64,000 bases of DNA, from the NCBI GenBank assembly GCA_016706225.1, contig JADJKB010000008.1:558001-622000 (forward strand), given 5' to 3'. Below the pieces are notes generated by a model. It saw only the letters and a program-made list of their open reading frames with translations. It ran no database searches and had not been told where the DNA came from. How positions within the stretch are numbered: position 1 is the first letter of the stretch; each line of letters opens with the position of its first letter. The position numbers and the translations under genes are program-made. Positions 1-9,786 of the stretch are shown here, piece after piece. The DNA comes from Myxococcales bacterium (GTDB taxonomy: Bacteria > Myxococcota_A > Polyangia > Polyangiales > Polyangiaceae).

Positions 1-6
1 TCTGAG

Positions 7-849
7 GTGACGGACGCACCGCTCGGGGTCTTCGACTCGGGCCTGGGCGGCCTGACGGTGGTGCACGCCCTGTCGCTGGCGCTGCCCAACGAACACATCG
101 TGTATCTGGGTGACACCGCGCGGGTCCCGTACGGCACACGCTCCGCCGAGACGGTGGTCCGCTACGCCCGCGGTTGCGCCAAGGTGCTGCTCGGGCGCGG
201 CGTGAAGGCCATCGTCATTGCCTGCAACACCGTCAGCGCCGTCGCGCTGGATATTCTGCGAGCCGAGCTCGATCTGCCGGTGATCGGCGTGGTGGAGCCC
301 GGCGCACGCGCCGCGGTGGAGGCGGCGGAGCGCGAAGCCGCCGCCCGCGGTGTACCGGTGAAGATCGGGGTGCTTGGCACTCAGGGAACCATCGCGAGTG
401 GTGCTTACCCGCGCGCCGTGAGTCAGCTCTCGACGCGCATCGAGGTCATCGGACAAGCCGCGCCACTGCTGGTGCCGCTGGTCGAAGAGGGCTGGATCGA
501 AGGCCAGGTGCCGGAGCTCGCCGTGCGTCGCTACCTGGAACCGTTGATCGAGCGCGGCGCCGGCGTGATCGTGCTTGGCTGCACCCACTATCCGCTGCTT
601 TCGCCGGTCATTGCCAGGGTGGCCCGGGAGATCGCCGGCCGGGAGATCCCGATCGTCGACAGCGCTCGTGCAACCGCAGGCGACGTCGAACGCTTCGTGC
701 TGGAGGGTCGGATCCTGCACGCCGCCGCGCCCGACACCGCGCCGCGGCTGGAGGTGCTGGTCACCGATCGACCGGGGTCTTTTGCCGACGTCGCAGCACG
801 CTTCCTGGGGGAGCGCGCGCCGGAGGTCGAGCAGATCGACCTGGGGTGA
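7..849 (+). CDS. murI: Glutamate racemase
   Basis: Cytosolic enzyme that interconverts L- and D-glutamate to supply D-Glu for peptidoglycan stem peptides. The 280 residues match the usual family length. Visible hallmarks are the N-terminal loop GVFDSGLGGLT (residues 7-17), PYGTRS near residue 43, and both catalytic cysteines, C73 in ACNT and C192 in GCTHYP. The start is GTG at position 7, only six bases inside the window, so its promoter cannot be seen; the position of the DSGLGGL loop fits this start. A 153-base G-rich gap separates it from the RND genes on the same strand. Identification is secure. Confidence 0.96.
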   Translation: MTDAPLGVFDSGLGGLTVVHALSLALPNEHIVYLGDTARVPYGTRSAETVVRYARGCAKVLLGRGVKAIVIACNTVSAVALDILRAELDLPVIGVVEPGARAAVEAAEREAAARGVPVKIGVLGTQGTIASGAYPRAVSQLSTRIEVIGQAAPLLVPLVEEGWIEGQVPELAVRRYLEPLIERGAGVIVLGCTHYPLLSPVIARVAREIAGREIPIVDSARATAGDVERFVLEGRILHAAAPDTAPRLEVLVTDRPGSFADVAARFLGERAPEVEQIDLG

Positions 850-1002
850 GGGGGAGAGCGGGGAGTGGGAGAGGAAGAGGAAGAGCGGGGACGGGCGGGG
901 GCACGGGCACCGGCACGGGCGGGGGGTGCCACTCGGGGGAGGCGGATGTTATGAGAGCTTGCTCCGCCGCACTTCGCCCGCACGTTCAAAGCCGCACTCA
1001 CC
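850..1002. other. G-rich intergenic spacer
   Basis: No gene is visible. The + strand is an almost uninterrupted purine- and G-rich tract from about 850 to 950, with many runs of three to six G. I see no clear terminator hairpin or promoter. Confidence 0.5.
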
Positions 1003-2067
1003 GTGATGACCCCGCTCCGGATCGCCTGCGTCTGTCTTGCTCTCGCGCTGCCGGCGTGTGAGCGCGGGGCTGCGACCAAACCCGAGCCGAGCGCCGCCGG
1101 ATCCGGCAGCGCCAAACCCGGTGGCGGCGGCCCGCCGCTCCTCGCGCGCGGGTACGTGGCGGTCGAGAGTCAGCTCGGCTCGAGTGTTCCGACCATCGGG
1201 ACGCTCAGCGCGAACGAATCGATCGACGTGGTGAGTGAGCTCTCGCGCCGTCTGATCAAGGTGAACGTGGCCGAGGGTGCCGAAGTGAAGAAAGGCGCGC
1301 TCCTGTTCTCACTGGATGCCTCGGACGTCGGCGCACAGCTCACGCGTCTGGCGGTGCGAAAAAAGCTGCTGGCATCCAACGAGGCGCGGCAACGGCAATT
1401 GCTAGAGCAGAACCTGATCAGTCAGGCGGAGTACGACCGGACCAAGAGTGAGCTCGACGAAATCGTGGCCGAGATGGCGACGCACGGCGTCACTCTGACG
1501 AAGACGCGCATCCGCGCGCCCTTTGCCGGCCGGGTCGGGCTCCGCCGCGTGAGCGCCGGGGCTTGGGTCACGCCGGCGACGGTGCTCACGACGCTGCAGG
1601 ACACCCGCCAACTCAAGCTCGATTTTTCCCTGCCCGAGCGCTACGCCTCATCGGTTCACGTCGGAGACGAATTCTCGTTCCGCATCACCGGCAGCACCGA
1701 AGTGTTCAAGGGCAAGGTGACCGCCATCGAACCGCAGATCGACCGCGCCACCCGCAGTCTCAGCCTGCGCGGCCTGACGGAGAACTCGAGTGGCAAGCTG
1801 CGCGCCGGGGGTTTCGCCAACGTCGAGCTGTCGCTGGGTGCCGACAAACGCACGCTGATGCTGCCCGCGTCCGCGCTGGTGCCGAACGCAAACGGGCAGG
1901 GCGTCTGGTTGCTGCGCGAAGGCAAGGCCGCCTTCGTTCCAGTCGAAATTGGGCGGCGGACGCCGGATGAGGTGGAGGTTGTCCAGGGTGTGAGCGCGGG
2001 CGACACCGTGCTGGTCAGCAACCTGGCCCGGCTGCGGCCCGGCGCGCCGATCACGCTGGAGAAGTGA
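1003..2067 (+). CDS. RND efflux periplasmic adaptor (membrane fusion lipoprotein)
   Basis: Adaptor subunit expected to link the inner-membrane RND pump to an outer-membrane channel. The signal peptide ends in a lipobox, LPAC, with C19 as the likely lipidated residue, followed by an Ala/Gly/Pro linker. The order is typical of HlyD/AcrA-type adaptors: first half of the lipoyl-like sandwich (about residues 60-95, LFSLDASDV), a short alpha-hairpin (about 100-150), second half of the sandwich (RAPFAGRVG, about 165), then a beta-barrel and membrane-proximal domain. The length of 354 is usual. The pump gene follows after six bases, so the two form an operon. The substrate cannot be read from sequence, and no TolC-type gene is nearby. 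Confidence 0.9.
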   Translation: MMTPLRIACVCLALALPACERGAATKPEPSAAGSGSAKPGGGGPPLLARGYVAVESQLGSSVPTIGTLSANESIDVVSELSRRLIKVNVAEGAEVKKGALLFSLDASDVGAQLTRLAVRKKLLASNEARQRQLLEQNLISQAEYDRTKSELDEIVAEMATHGVTLTKTRIRAPFAGRVGLRRVSAGAWVTPATVLTTLQDTRQLKLDFSLPERYASSVHVGDEFSFRITGSTEVFKGKVTAIEPQIDRATRSLSLRGLTENSSGKLRAGGFANVELSLGADKRTLMLPASALVPNANGQGVWLLREGKAAFVPVEIGRRTPDEVEVVQGVSAGDTVLVSNLARLRPGAPITLEK

Positions 2068-2073
2068 GGGAGC

Positions 2074-5000
2074 GTGAACCTCGCCGAGCTCAGCCTGCGC
2101 CGCCCGGTGCTCTGCCTGGTGGCGTCCCTCGTGTTGTTCCTGCTCGGTGTCGTCGGGTTCCGTTTCCTGGGCGTCCGTGAGTACCCGGCGGTGGATCCGC
2201 CAGTCGTGACCATCACGACCAACTACCCCGGCGCGAGCCCCGACGTCATCGACTCGCAGATCACCGAGCCGCTGGAGCAAGCCGTGAACGGCGTCAGCGG
2301 GGTGCGCAACATCTCCAGCACCTCCCGCGACAGCCAGAGTGTGATTCGCGTCGAGTTTGCCATCGGCGCCGCGGTGGACGCAGCGGCCAATGACATTCGC
2401 GACAAGGTCGCCGGCGCCGTGCGCCGGCTGCCCGCCGACGTCGATCCACCCATCGTCGAGAAGGCCGATGCGGACGCATCGCCGATCGTGTTCTTGACCG
2501 TGCAGAGCGACACCAAGAGCATCCTGGAGGTCAATCAGCTCGCCGACACGCTGATCAAGGAGCGCATGCAGACCATCCCGGGGGTCAGCACCGTCCGCAT
2601 CTTCGGCGAGAAGCGCTGGGCGATGCGCCTGTCGATGGACGCGGAGCGCATGGCGGCTCACCAGGTGACGCCGGACGACGTGCGAGCGGCGCTCGCGCGG
2701 GAGAACGTCGAGCTACCGGCCGGGCGTGTGGAGGGCAGCAGCGTCGAAATCGGCCTCCGCGCCGTCGGGCGGCTCTCCACCCCGGACGAGCTCAACCGCA
2801 TGGTCATCCGGCAAGAGGGGGGCCGGCAGGTCGAGTTTCGCGACGTCGGGCACGCCGAGCTCAGCGCGGAGAATCTGCGCACCGGCGTCAAGCGCGACGG
2901 CGTGCCGATGATCGGTGTGGCGGTAGTGCCCCAGCCCAACACCAACGCCATCGAGATCGCGGACGAGTTCTACCGGCGCTACGAACAGATCAAGGCGGGC
3001 GTCCCGCCGGAGTACCGGGTCGAGATCGGTTACGACTTCACGACCTATGTGCGGCGCTCGATCCGGGAGGTCGAAGAGGCACTTGCCACGGCGTTCCTGC
3101 TCGTGGGAGCCGTGATCTTCTTATTCTTGCGCAGCTTCCGCTCGACGCTGGTGCCGGTCATCGCGATCCCCGTCAGCATCGTCTCGACCTTCTTCGTGAT
3201 GTACCTCGCGGGCTTCACCATCAACATCCTGACGCTGGTGGCGCTGGTCTTGGCCATCGGCCTGGTGGTGGACGACGCCATCGTGGTGCTCGAGAACATC
3301 TATTCCAAGGTCGAGGCCGGCATGGAGCCGCTCGAGGCGGCGCTGGCCGGCTCGAAGGAGATCTACTTCGCGGTGATCTCCACCACCATCACGCTCGCCG
3401 CCGTCTTCCTGCCCATCGTGTTCATCGAGGGACTGACGGGGCGCCTGTTCCGCGAATTTGCGGTCGTGGTCTCGGGGTCGGTGCTGATCTCGGCCTTCGT
3501 CGCCCTGACCCTCTCGCCGGTGATGTGCCGCTACCTGCTGCGGCGGGTCGATCGGCCGAGCTTGCTGTATCGGGTCACGGAGCCGTTTTTCGTGGGCCTG
3601 GGCCGGCTCTACCGCCGGACGCTGCAGCTGTTTCTGCGGGTGCGCTGGCTGGCCGTCCCGATCGCGGCGGGGGTGATCGCGGCCGCTCTGTTCATTGGCA
3701 AGGGGCTCAAGTCGGAGCTCGCGCCGCTCGAAGATCGCTCCAACGTCCGCATCGGTGTGCGGGCGCCGGAGGGGACGACCTACGAGGCGACTGCGGCGGC
3801 GGTCGATCGACTGGCGGTGATGCTCGACGAGAGCGTGCCGGAAATCTCGCGCAGTTACTCGATCACCGCGCTGTTCGGCGGTCCGGTCAACACCGGCATC
3901 CAGAACCTGTACCTGCTCGAGCCGAACGAGCGCCGTCGAACCCAGGAACAGATCTTCCAGTCCGTGTCCGCCAAGCTGAACGGCTTCACCGATCTGCGTA
4001 CGTTCCCCGCCCAGCCGCCGACGATCGGCAACCGTTTCTCGGGGCTGCCGCTCCAGTACGTGGTCCAAGCGCCGAACTTGGACGCACTGGCCGAGGTGTT
4101 GCCGAAGATCCTCGAGGAGGCCGGCAAGAGCCCGGCGCTGCGCTTCGTCGACGCCGACCTCAAGTTCAATCGCCCCGAGGGGGTCATCCACATCGACCGC
4201 GCGAAGGCGACCGAGCTCGGCATCAGCGTGGCCGACATCGCGAGGACCTTGGACCTGTCGTACGGCGGTCGGCGTTATGGATACTTCGTGAGGAACGGCC
4301 GCCAGTACCAGGTCATCGGGGAGCTCGAGCGCGCCGATCGCAGCGCCCCGGACGCGGTACGCAGGCTCTCGGTGCGCAGCAAGAGTGGGCAGATGGTCGC
4401 GCTCGACAATCTCGTCCGCATCCAAGAGGGGACGGCGCCCGCGGCCATTTATCGCTTCGATCGCTACGTCTCGGCGACACTGTCCGGGGGCCTGGCCCCG
4501 GGTTACGCCCTCGACGACGGCATTAGGGCCATGGACGCGGTGGCCAAGGCCATCCTCGATCCGAGCTTTCACACCGCGCTTGCAGGGGAGGCGCGGGATT
4601 TCTCGGAGAGCGCGACGAGCCTGTACTTTGCTTTCGGCATGGCAATTTTGCTGATCTACCTGGTGCTCGCGGCACAGTTCGAGAGTTTCATCGACCCACT
4701 CATCATCTTGTTCACGGTGCCGATGTCGCTCTTCGGGGCCCTGCTCGGCCTGTGGCTGACCGGCAACACGCTCAACATCTTCAGCGAGATTGGCATCATC
4801 ATGCTGATCGGGATCGTCACCAAAAACGGCATTTTGATCGTCGAGTTCGCCAATCAACACCAGGCTCGAGGACTCGCGCCATTGGCCGCAGTATTGGAGG
4901 CCGCTGTGTCGCGCTACCGGCCGATCTTGATGACGACACTGACGACGGTGCTCGGCGTGCTGCCAATTGCGCTCTCGCTCGGCAGTGCCTCCGGTAGCCG

Positions 5001-5151
5001 GCAGAGCTTGGGCATTGCGGTCGTCGCGGGGCTCGCGGTCTCGACGCTGCTCACGCTCTACGTCGTGCCCGCCGTGTACGCAGTCTTCTCCCGCAAGCGC
5101 GCGCCGCAGCCCGAGCCCGCGCTCACGGTGGCCCTGACTCCGGGCGAGTGA
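2074..5151 (+). CDS. RND efflux pump, inner-membrane transporter (HAE1-type)
   Basis: Proton-driven exporter of the AcrB/MexF-like class, 1025 residues, full length. It has the expected twofold layout: TM1 at about residues 10-30, a large periplasmic loop, six TM segments (about 335-540), a second loop and the closing TM segments (about 850-1010). The TM4 proton-relay pair is present as D400-D401 in GLVVDDAIVVLEN, and a TM10 lysine as K917 in VTKNGILIVEF. The paired aspartates favour the multidrug type over the single-Asp heavy-metal type. GTG start, preceded by GAGGG. It ends 12 bases from the convergent pyrB. Confidence 0.94.
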   Translation: MNLAELSLRRPVLCLVASLVLFLLGVVGFRFLGVREYPAVDPPVVTITTNYPGASPDVIDSQITEPLEQAVNGVSGVRNISSTSRDSQSVIRVEFAIGAAVDAAANDIRDKVAGAVRRLPADVDPPIVEKADADASPIVFLTVQSDTKSILEVNQLADTLIKERMQTIPGVSTVRIFGEKRWAMRLSMDAERMAAHQVTPDDVRAALARENVELPAGRVEGSSVEIGLRAVGRLSTPDELNRMVIRQEGGRQVEFRDVGHAELSAENLRTGVKRDGVPMIGVAVVPQPNTNAIEIADEFYRRYEQIKAGVPPEYRVEIGYDFTTYVRRSIREVEEALATAFLLVGAVIFLFLRSFRSTLVPVIAIPVSIVSTFFVMYLAGFTINILTLVALVLAIGLVVDDAIVVLENIYSKVEAGMEPLEAALAGSKEIYFAVISTTITLAAVFLPIVFIEGLTGRLFREFAVVVSGSVLISAFVALTLSPVMCRYLLRRVDRPSLLYRVTEPFFVGLGRLYRRTLQLFLRVRWLAVPIAAGVIAAALFIGKGLKSELAPLEDRSNVRIGVRAPEGTTYEATAAAVDRLAVMLDESVPEISRSYSITALFGGPVNTGIQNLYLLEPNERRRTQEQIFQSVSAKLNGFTDLRTFPAQPPTIGNRFSGLPLQYVVQAPNLDALAEVLPKILEEAGKSPALRFVDADLKFNRPEGVIHIDRAKATELGISVADIARTLDLSYGGRRYGYFVRNGRQYQVIGELERADRSAPDAVRRLSVRSKSGQMVALDNLVRIQEGTAPAAIYRFDRYVSATLSGGLAPGYALDDGIRAMDAVAKAILDPSFHTALAGEARDFSESATSLYFAFGMAILLIYLVLAAQFESFIDPLIILFTVPMSLFGALLGLWLTGNTLNIFSEIGIIMLIGIVTKNGILIVEFANQHQARGLAPLAAVLEAAVSRYRPILMTTLTTVLGVLPIALSLGSASGSRQSLGIAVVAGLAVSTLLTLYVVPAVYAVFSRKRAPQPEPALTVALTPGE

Positions 5152-5163
5152 GCGCGGGCCGGG

Positions 5164-6108
5164 TCACTCCGAGCCGATGGGCTGGCCGGGCTCCGTGGCG
5201 CAGAAATACAGCACTGCCATCCGCACTGCGACGCCCGCTTCGACCTGGTTCAAGATCACACTGTGCTTGCCGTCGGCGATGTCGTCGTTGATCTCGACGC
5301 CGCGGTTCATGGGGCCCGGGTGCATCACGATGGCGTCGGGTTTGGCCAGGGCGAGGCGGGCGCGATTGAGTCCAAAATACCGGGCATACTCCCGCAACGT
5401 GGGCAAGAGCGGCGCGCCCAGGCGCTCTTGCTGGATGCGCAGCATCATGACGACGTCGGCGCCCTCGAGCGCTGGCTCGAGGCGCGAGAAGGTCTCGCCA
5501 CCGAGGGCCTCCGCGTCGTGGGGCAGGAGCGTGTGGGGCCCGGCGAGGCGAACCTTCGCGCCGAGCAGCGGCAACAGCAGCAGATTCGAGCGAGCGACAC
5601 GGCTGTGCTGGATGTCTCCGCAGATGGTGACGGTCAGGCCATCGAGCTTGCCCTTCGCGCGCCGTATGGTGAAGGCGTCGAGCAGGGCCTGCGTCGGGTG
5701 TTCGTGCATGCCGTCGCCACCGTTGACGATTGCCGCGCGGGTGCGACTCTTGATGTACTCGGCGGCACCGGATGCCTCGTGGCGCACGACGATCACGTCC
5801 GCGTGCATGGCGTCGAGGGTGGCCACGGTGTCGCGTAGCGTCTCGCCCTTGCTGGTGCTCGACGAGCTGCCACCGATGTTGACGACATCGGCGCCAAGGC
5901 GTTTTCCCGCCAGCTCGAACGACGTCCGTGTGCGGGTGGAGGCCTCGAAGAAGGCGTTGATGATGGTCTTGCCCCGGAGCGTCGGGACCTTGCGTATCGG
6001 ACGCCGGGTCACCTCCAGGAAGGCTTCGGCGGTGTCGAGCAGTCGGAGCGCCGTCTCGCGATCGAGATCGTGGACGCTGGTCAGGTGGCGCAGGTGGTTC
6101 GCGGTCAT
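5164..6108 (-). CDS. pyrB: Aspartate carbamoyltransferase catalytic subunit
   Basis: Condenses carbamoyl phosphate with L-aspartate, the committed step of pyrimidine synthesis. The 314 residues are normal for the catalytic chain. The carbamoyl-phosphate loop STRTRTSFE lies near residue 57, and downstream family motifs include GGDGMHEHPTQALLD and VMHPGPMNRG. Its ATG overlaps the pyrR stop codon by four bases (ATGA), so translation is probably coupled. No pyrC or pyrI follows; the next gene is the convergent RND pump. Confidence 0.97.
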   Translation of the reverse strand: MTANHLRHLTSVHDLDRETALRLLDTAEAFLEVTRRPIRKVPTLRGKTIINAFFEASTRTRTSFELAGKRLGADVVNIGGSSSSTSKGETLRDTVATLDAMHADVIVVRHEASGAAEYIKSRTRAAIVNGGDGMHEHPTQALLDAFTIRRAKGKLDGLTVTICGDIQHSRVARSNLLLLPLLGAKVRLAGPHTLLPHDAEALGGETFSRLEPALEGADVVMMLRIQQERLGAPLLPTLREYARYFGLNRARLALAKPDAIVMHPGPMNRGVEINDDIADGKHSVILNQVEAGVAVRMAVLYFCATEPGQPIGSE

Positions 6109-6653
6109 GGCTCTGGGGGCATGGAGGGGACGTCGCGGGGGCGCACGACGGCGCGGATCTGGCCGCCCTCGTGCAGCACGTCGATGCGGTCGTCGCCTCC
6201 AACCGTCGTCGTGAGCACCACGTAGTCCGGCTGCACGGGGAGCTCTCGTCCACCGCGGTCGACCAGGGCCGCGAGCTCGATGCGGCGCGGGCGTCCGTAG
6301 TCCATCAACGCGTCAATCGCGGCCCTCACTGTGCGGCCGGTGAACACGACGTCGTCGACCAAGACGACGCGTTTGCCTTCGAGGCTGCAGGGGACCTGGC
6401 TCGGGCCGATGCGCGGATTCGGCAAGGCTGTGGCCGCGTCGTCGCGATAGAGTGTGATGTCGACGCTGCCGACCGGGACTGACTTCTTTTCAAGGTCCAG
6501 GATCCAGCGAGCGAGCTCCTGGGCCAGGGGCTCGCCGCCGCGCCGCACGCCAATGAGGACGAGTCCCTCGGCACCGCGCTGGCGCTCGACGATCTCTCCG
6601 GCCACACGGCGCATGCCGCGCGAGACGGCGTCGGGGTCGAGCAAAACGCGCAT
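6105..6653 (-). CDS. pyrR: Bifunctional pyr regulator / uracil phosphoribosyltransferase
   Basis: PyrR senses UMP/PRPP and, in bacteria where it has been studied, controls pyr mRNA by attenuation or translational repression; it also has weak UPRTase activity. This protein is 182 residues, the usual size, with the PRPP-binding motif VVLVDDVVFTGRTVRAAID (about residues 98-116) and an N-terminal GVRRGGEPLA. It lies directly upstream of pyrB and overlaps it. The spacer to the divergent OmpA-type gene is about 125 bases. I could not identify a convincing PyrR-binding attenuator in it. Confidence 0.95.
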   Translation of the reverse strand: MRVLLDPDAVSRGMRRVAGEIVERQRGAEGLVLIGVRRGGEPLAQELARWILDLEKKSVPVGSVDITLYRDDAATALPNPRIGPSQVPCSLEGKRVVLVDDVVFTGRTVRAAIDALMDYGRPRRIELAALVDRGGRELPVQPDYVVLTTTVGGDDRIDVLHEGGQIRAVVRPRDVPSMPPEP

Positions 6654-6779
6654 CAGAGGCCCGCATCTACCACGGCTCGGCGAGGGAGGGAACGTGGACG
6701 CGGCTGCGGTGGAGGTTCACCCGCCGCGGGCGCCGAGCGTCGACGCGAAGATTGCGGCAAGCCCGAGTAGCGACGAGAG

Positions 6780-8435
6780 GTGGCCCTCGCTAGTATCTCG
6801 GCGCGGGTGCGCCGTCATCTCCTCCTTGTTGCGCTGGCCGCGTCGGGATCGATCAGCGCCCGCGCTCGTGCTGACGAGACGCCGTCGCTCGCCCTGGCGC
6901 CAGCACCGGCGGGGGAGCCAACGCTCCTGACCGAGCCGGCCCAGGTCCGGGGAGACGCGCAGCTGCGCGCGCGGTTGCTCGGTGTCTTTGCCAGTCAGCC
7001 GCTCGTGCTGAAGAACCAGGATCAGGAGATCGACCGCGTGGTCGAGAGTCAGCTGTGGCTGCACACACTGCTCTCGTTCGCGTTCCGCCATCGCTACCAG
7101 CTCTCGCTCGACGTGCCCGTGTTGCTCTCGCAGACCGCGGGGCAGACCCCGCCCCACGGCACTACCGCGGCGCGGCCTCGCGAAGAGACGCTGCTCGGCG
7201 ACGTTCGCCTGGGCGCTCGCACGAAGCTGTGGGGGCCGGCGGGTGCAGGCGAGCACCTGGCGCTCGCCGCCGGCGCGAGCCTGCCAACCGGTAGGGACTA
7301 CGCCGGCGACGGCGGCTTCGGCGGGCGCATGGCGCTGTTGGCGGACGGGCAATACGCTCGCTGGTTCTGGGCCGCCGACGCCGGCGTCCGGCTGCGGCCC
7401 GAGATGCGCTTGCCCGGCATCGTTCCGACGCGGGTCGGCAACGAGCTCACGGCCAGCGTGGCGCACGCGACCTTCGTGGACGGCGCCGAGAGAGTCAGCG
7501 TTGGCAGCGAGCTCAGCGCCGCGTTCACGCTGGGCGGGGGAGCAAGACTCCTCGATCCGCACGCCACCCGCGCGCATTTCCTGATCGTCGGCCGTTTTCG
7601 CCCGTTCACCGAGCTCGACCTCGGCGTGGCGTTTGGGCCGGATCTCGGGCAGGCGCCAGGCGCTGCGGACTTCCGCGCGCTCGCCTTCCTCGGCTTCACG
7701 CCGGAACAAACGCCGCCGCCGCCGGATCGCGACGACGATGGTGTCCCCGATCGACTGGACGCCTGCATCGATTTGCCCGGCGCGCCCGCCCAGGATCCGT
7801 TGATGAACGGCTGCCCGGAGGTGCCGCCGGATTTCGACGCCGACGAGATCCCCGATCAGTTCGACGCCTGTCCGAGGGAGGCGGGGCCAGCCACCGGCGA
7901 CCGCCGGTCAAACGGCTGCCCAAGGCCCGTGGACACCGATGGCGACGGCATCGTCGATCAAAAGGACGCCTGCCCCAAAGAGAAGGGCGTGCCGAACACA
8001 AACCGAGAGCAGCACGGCTGTCCGCCGGCGCCACCGCCGCCACCGCCGGTCGCCCAAGTCGAAGCCGAACAAGTCGCGATCTCGGAGCAAGTGCAGTTCG
8101 AGCATGGCACGGCGGTGCTCCGCGCCGAGAGCGATGGCATCTTGAGCGAAGTGGCCAAGGTCCTGGCGGAGCACCCGGAGCTCGAGCAGATCGAGGTCGC
8201 TGGGTACACCGACGACACCGGCACACCGGCCGTCAACCAGAAGCTGAGCGCGGAGCGCGCAGCAAGCGTGATGAAGTGGCTGGTGGGTCACGGCACGGCG
8301 ACAGCTCGCCTCAGCGCCAAGGGCTACGGGCAGACGTCGCCCCTCGCCGACAACAGCACCGAAGCGGGCCGCGCGAAGAACCGTCGCGTCGAGTTCCACA
8401 TCCTCCGGCGCAGCGAAAAGGAGCCGACACCATGA
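6780..8435 (+). CDS. OmpA-family outer-membrane protein with thrombospondin type-3-like repeats
   Basis: Predicted outer-membrane or cell-wall-anchoring protein of 551 residues. It has an N-terminal signal peptide, a region of about 270 residues with beta-barrel-like alternation, three Asp-rich calcium-binding-like repeats (DRDDDGVPDRLDAC, DFDADEIPDQFDAC, DTDGDGIVDQKDAC, about residues 318-410), a Pro stretch, and a C-terminal OmpA domain (about 425-540) with AGYTDDTG and NQKLSAERAASV, the peptidoglycan-binding signature. The GTG start at 6780 gives a nine-residue extension before an alternative GTG at 6807 that begins the signal peptide more neatly. The stop overlaps the next start (ATGA). 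Confidence 0.88.
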   Translation: MALASISARVRRHLLLVALAASGSISARARADETPSLALAPAPAGEPTLLTEPAQVRGDAQLRARLLGVFASQPLVLKNQDQEIDRVVESQLWLHTLLSFAFRHRYQLSLDVPVLLSQTAGQTPPHGTTAARPREETLLGDVRLGARTKLWGPAGAGEHLALAAGASLPTGRDYAGDGGFGGRMALLADGQYARWFWAADAGVRLRPEMRLPGIVPTRVGNELTASVAHATFVDGAERVSVGSELSAAFTLGGGARLLDPHATRAHFLIVGRFRPFTELDLGVAFGPDLGQAPGAADFRALAFLGFTPEQTPPPPDRDDDGVPDRLDACIDLPGAPAQDPLMNGCPEVPPDFDADEIPDQFDACPREAGPATGDRRSNGCPRPVDTDGDGIVDQKDACPKEKGVPNTNREQHGCPPAPPPPPPVAQVEAEQVAISEQVQFEHGTAVLRAESDGILSEVAKVLAEHPELEQIEVAGYTDDTGTPAVNQKLSAERAASVMKWLVGHGTATARLSAKGYGQTSPLADNSTEAGRAKNRRVEFHILRRSEKEPTP

Positions 8436-9664
8436 AACGGGCGCTGGCTGGCCTGGCGCTCGCGCTGTTTGCGGCGGAGGTGCGCGCCGATCCGGGTACG
8501 AGCGAGCTCGGGCCCGAGGTGCTGAAGCTGCCGGTGCTCGAGCGCAAGGCGGAGCAGGGGATCTTGACGCCACTTCCCATCACCGTCGCGCTGCCGCCGG
8601 AGCTCGGTGCGCGGGCAGCGCGCGTGCTGGTCCACTACCGCGTCTGGGGTGACCCCGACTGGACGACGCTCGCGCTCTCGCGCCGCGGCAAGCAGTGGAC
8701 CGGCGCGATTCCGTGCCTAGAGGTCAGCACCATCACGGGCGACGTCCGTTACTACATCCGCGCCCACGACGCGGACGGGCGTGTGCTCGCCAGCGCCGGC
8801 TCGCGCGTCAAGCCGTTCAAGGTCACCGTGCTCCACGACACGATGCTGACCGGCGGCGCCCCGAAGCGGGCTCGCTGTCCCGACCCCTCCGACTGTCCGC
8901 GCGGCCTCCCCGGCTGCCCGAGCGAAAGGGTGAGACAGATCCCGTGTCGGGCGGATCGCGACTGCGAGGGCGGCTCGAGCTGCAGCTGGCGCGGCTTCTG
9001 CGAGACCATCCAGCGCAAACAGAGCTGGCTGTCGCTCGGGGTGGAGCAAGATCTCGGGTTGCTCTCCACCACCGGTGCTTGTTCGATCCAGACCCAGGAG
9101 AGCGAGGGCACGGCGTGCTTCCGGAAGTCCGACGGGGCGAACTACGCGAGCTACCCGGTCTACACCAATGAGCGGCTCGGCGCGGCGCGGGGACCGACCC
9201 GGGTGCTCATGGGCTACGACCGCCTCGTCTACTACGACGTGAGCTTCGGCATCCGTGCCGGCATGGCCTTCGCCGGTGAGGGCCCGACGCTGCGCGGAGC
9301 CGCAGAGTTCGTGCCCTGGTCGCTCTCGCTCAGGGCGACACGCTGGTTCGGCAACGATCCCTTCGCGCACTCCCACTGGCGCCCCTACGCCTTCCTCACC
9401 GCCGGCTATGCGCAGTTCGACCTGGTGACCAGCGTGCGCGTGCGCGAAGACCCAACGCACTTCTCCTACCAAGGTGACAACGATCTCGAGCAAGAGCTCG
9501 AGCTGTGGAAGCGCGCGGGCGACGGATTCGCCGGCATCGGGGCGGGGCTAGCCTTCGCGCCGAGCGAGGACAGCATGCTGGGCGCCGAGCTCGCGCTGGT
9601 GCAGGTGTTTCCCTTCAGCGCCACGGTGATCACACCGACCTTCAGTGGCGCCGTCGGGTTTTGA
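8432..9664 (+). CDS. Putative outer-membrane protein, unknown function
   Basis: No family recognised. The 410 residues begin with a short signal peptide (MKRALAGLALALFAAEVRA). Residues about 40-130 look like a carbohydrate-binding or Ig-like beta domain, then comes a Cys-rich patch (about 145-195, including CRADRDCEGGSSCSW), then a second half with alternating hydrophobic strands ending in a terminal Phe (SGAVGF), a feature of outer-membrane beta-barrels. The ATG overlaps the OmpA-type stop by four bases, so the two are probably co-translated. A role at the outer membrane with its neighbour is an inference. Confidence 0.75.
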   Translation: MKRALAGLALALFAAEVRADPGTSELGPEVLKLPVLERKAEQGILTPLPITVALPPELGARAARVLVHYRVWGDPDWTTLALSRRGKQWTGAIPCLEVSTITGDVRYYIRAHDADGRVLASAGSRVKPFKVTVLHDTMLTGGAPKRARCPDPSDCPRGLPGCPSERVRQIPCRADRDCEGGSSCSWRGFCETIQRKQSWLSLGVEQDLGLLSTTGACSIQTQESEGTACFRKSDGANYASYPVYTNERLGAARGPTRVLMGYDRLVYYDVSFGIRAGMAFAGEGPTLRGAAEFVPWSLSLRATRWFGNDPFAHSHWRPYAFLTAGYAQFDLVTSVRVREDPTHFSYQGDNDLEQELELWKRAGDGFAGIGAGLAFAPSEDSMLGAELALVQVFPFSATVITPTFSGAVGF

Positions 9665-9786
9665 GCCGTCGTGGCGCCCGAAGGCCCGCTCGCACCCGGC
9701 CCCGAGCTGCCCACCGAGCCGCGGGCGCTGAGCTGAACCCGTCGCCCGTCGCCCCTCGCAGTATACGGCCGTGGTAGAGTCTCCGC

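Noticed and set aside
3121..4860. Open frame antisense to the RND pump
   Set aside because: Product rich in Asp/His/Arg/Gln without structure; the sense strand carries a complete RND transporter.
6654..6779. PyrR-binding attenuator before pyrR
   Set aside because: No clear binding-loop consensus or terminator with a T run could be assigned in the short GC-rich spacer.
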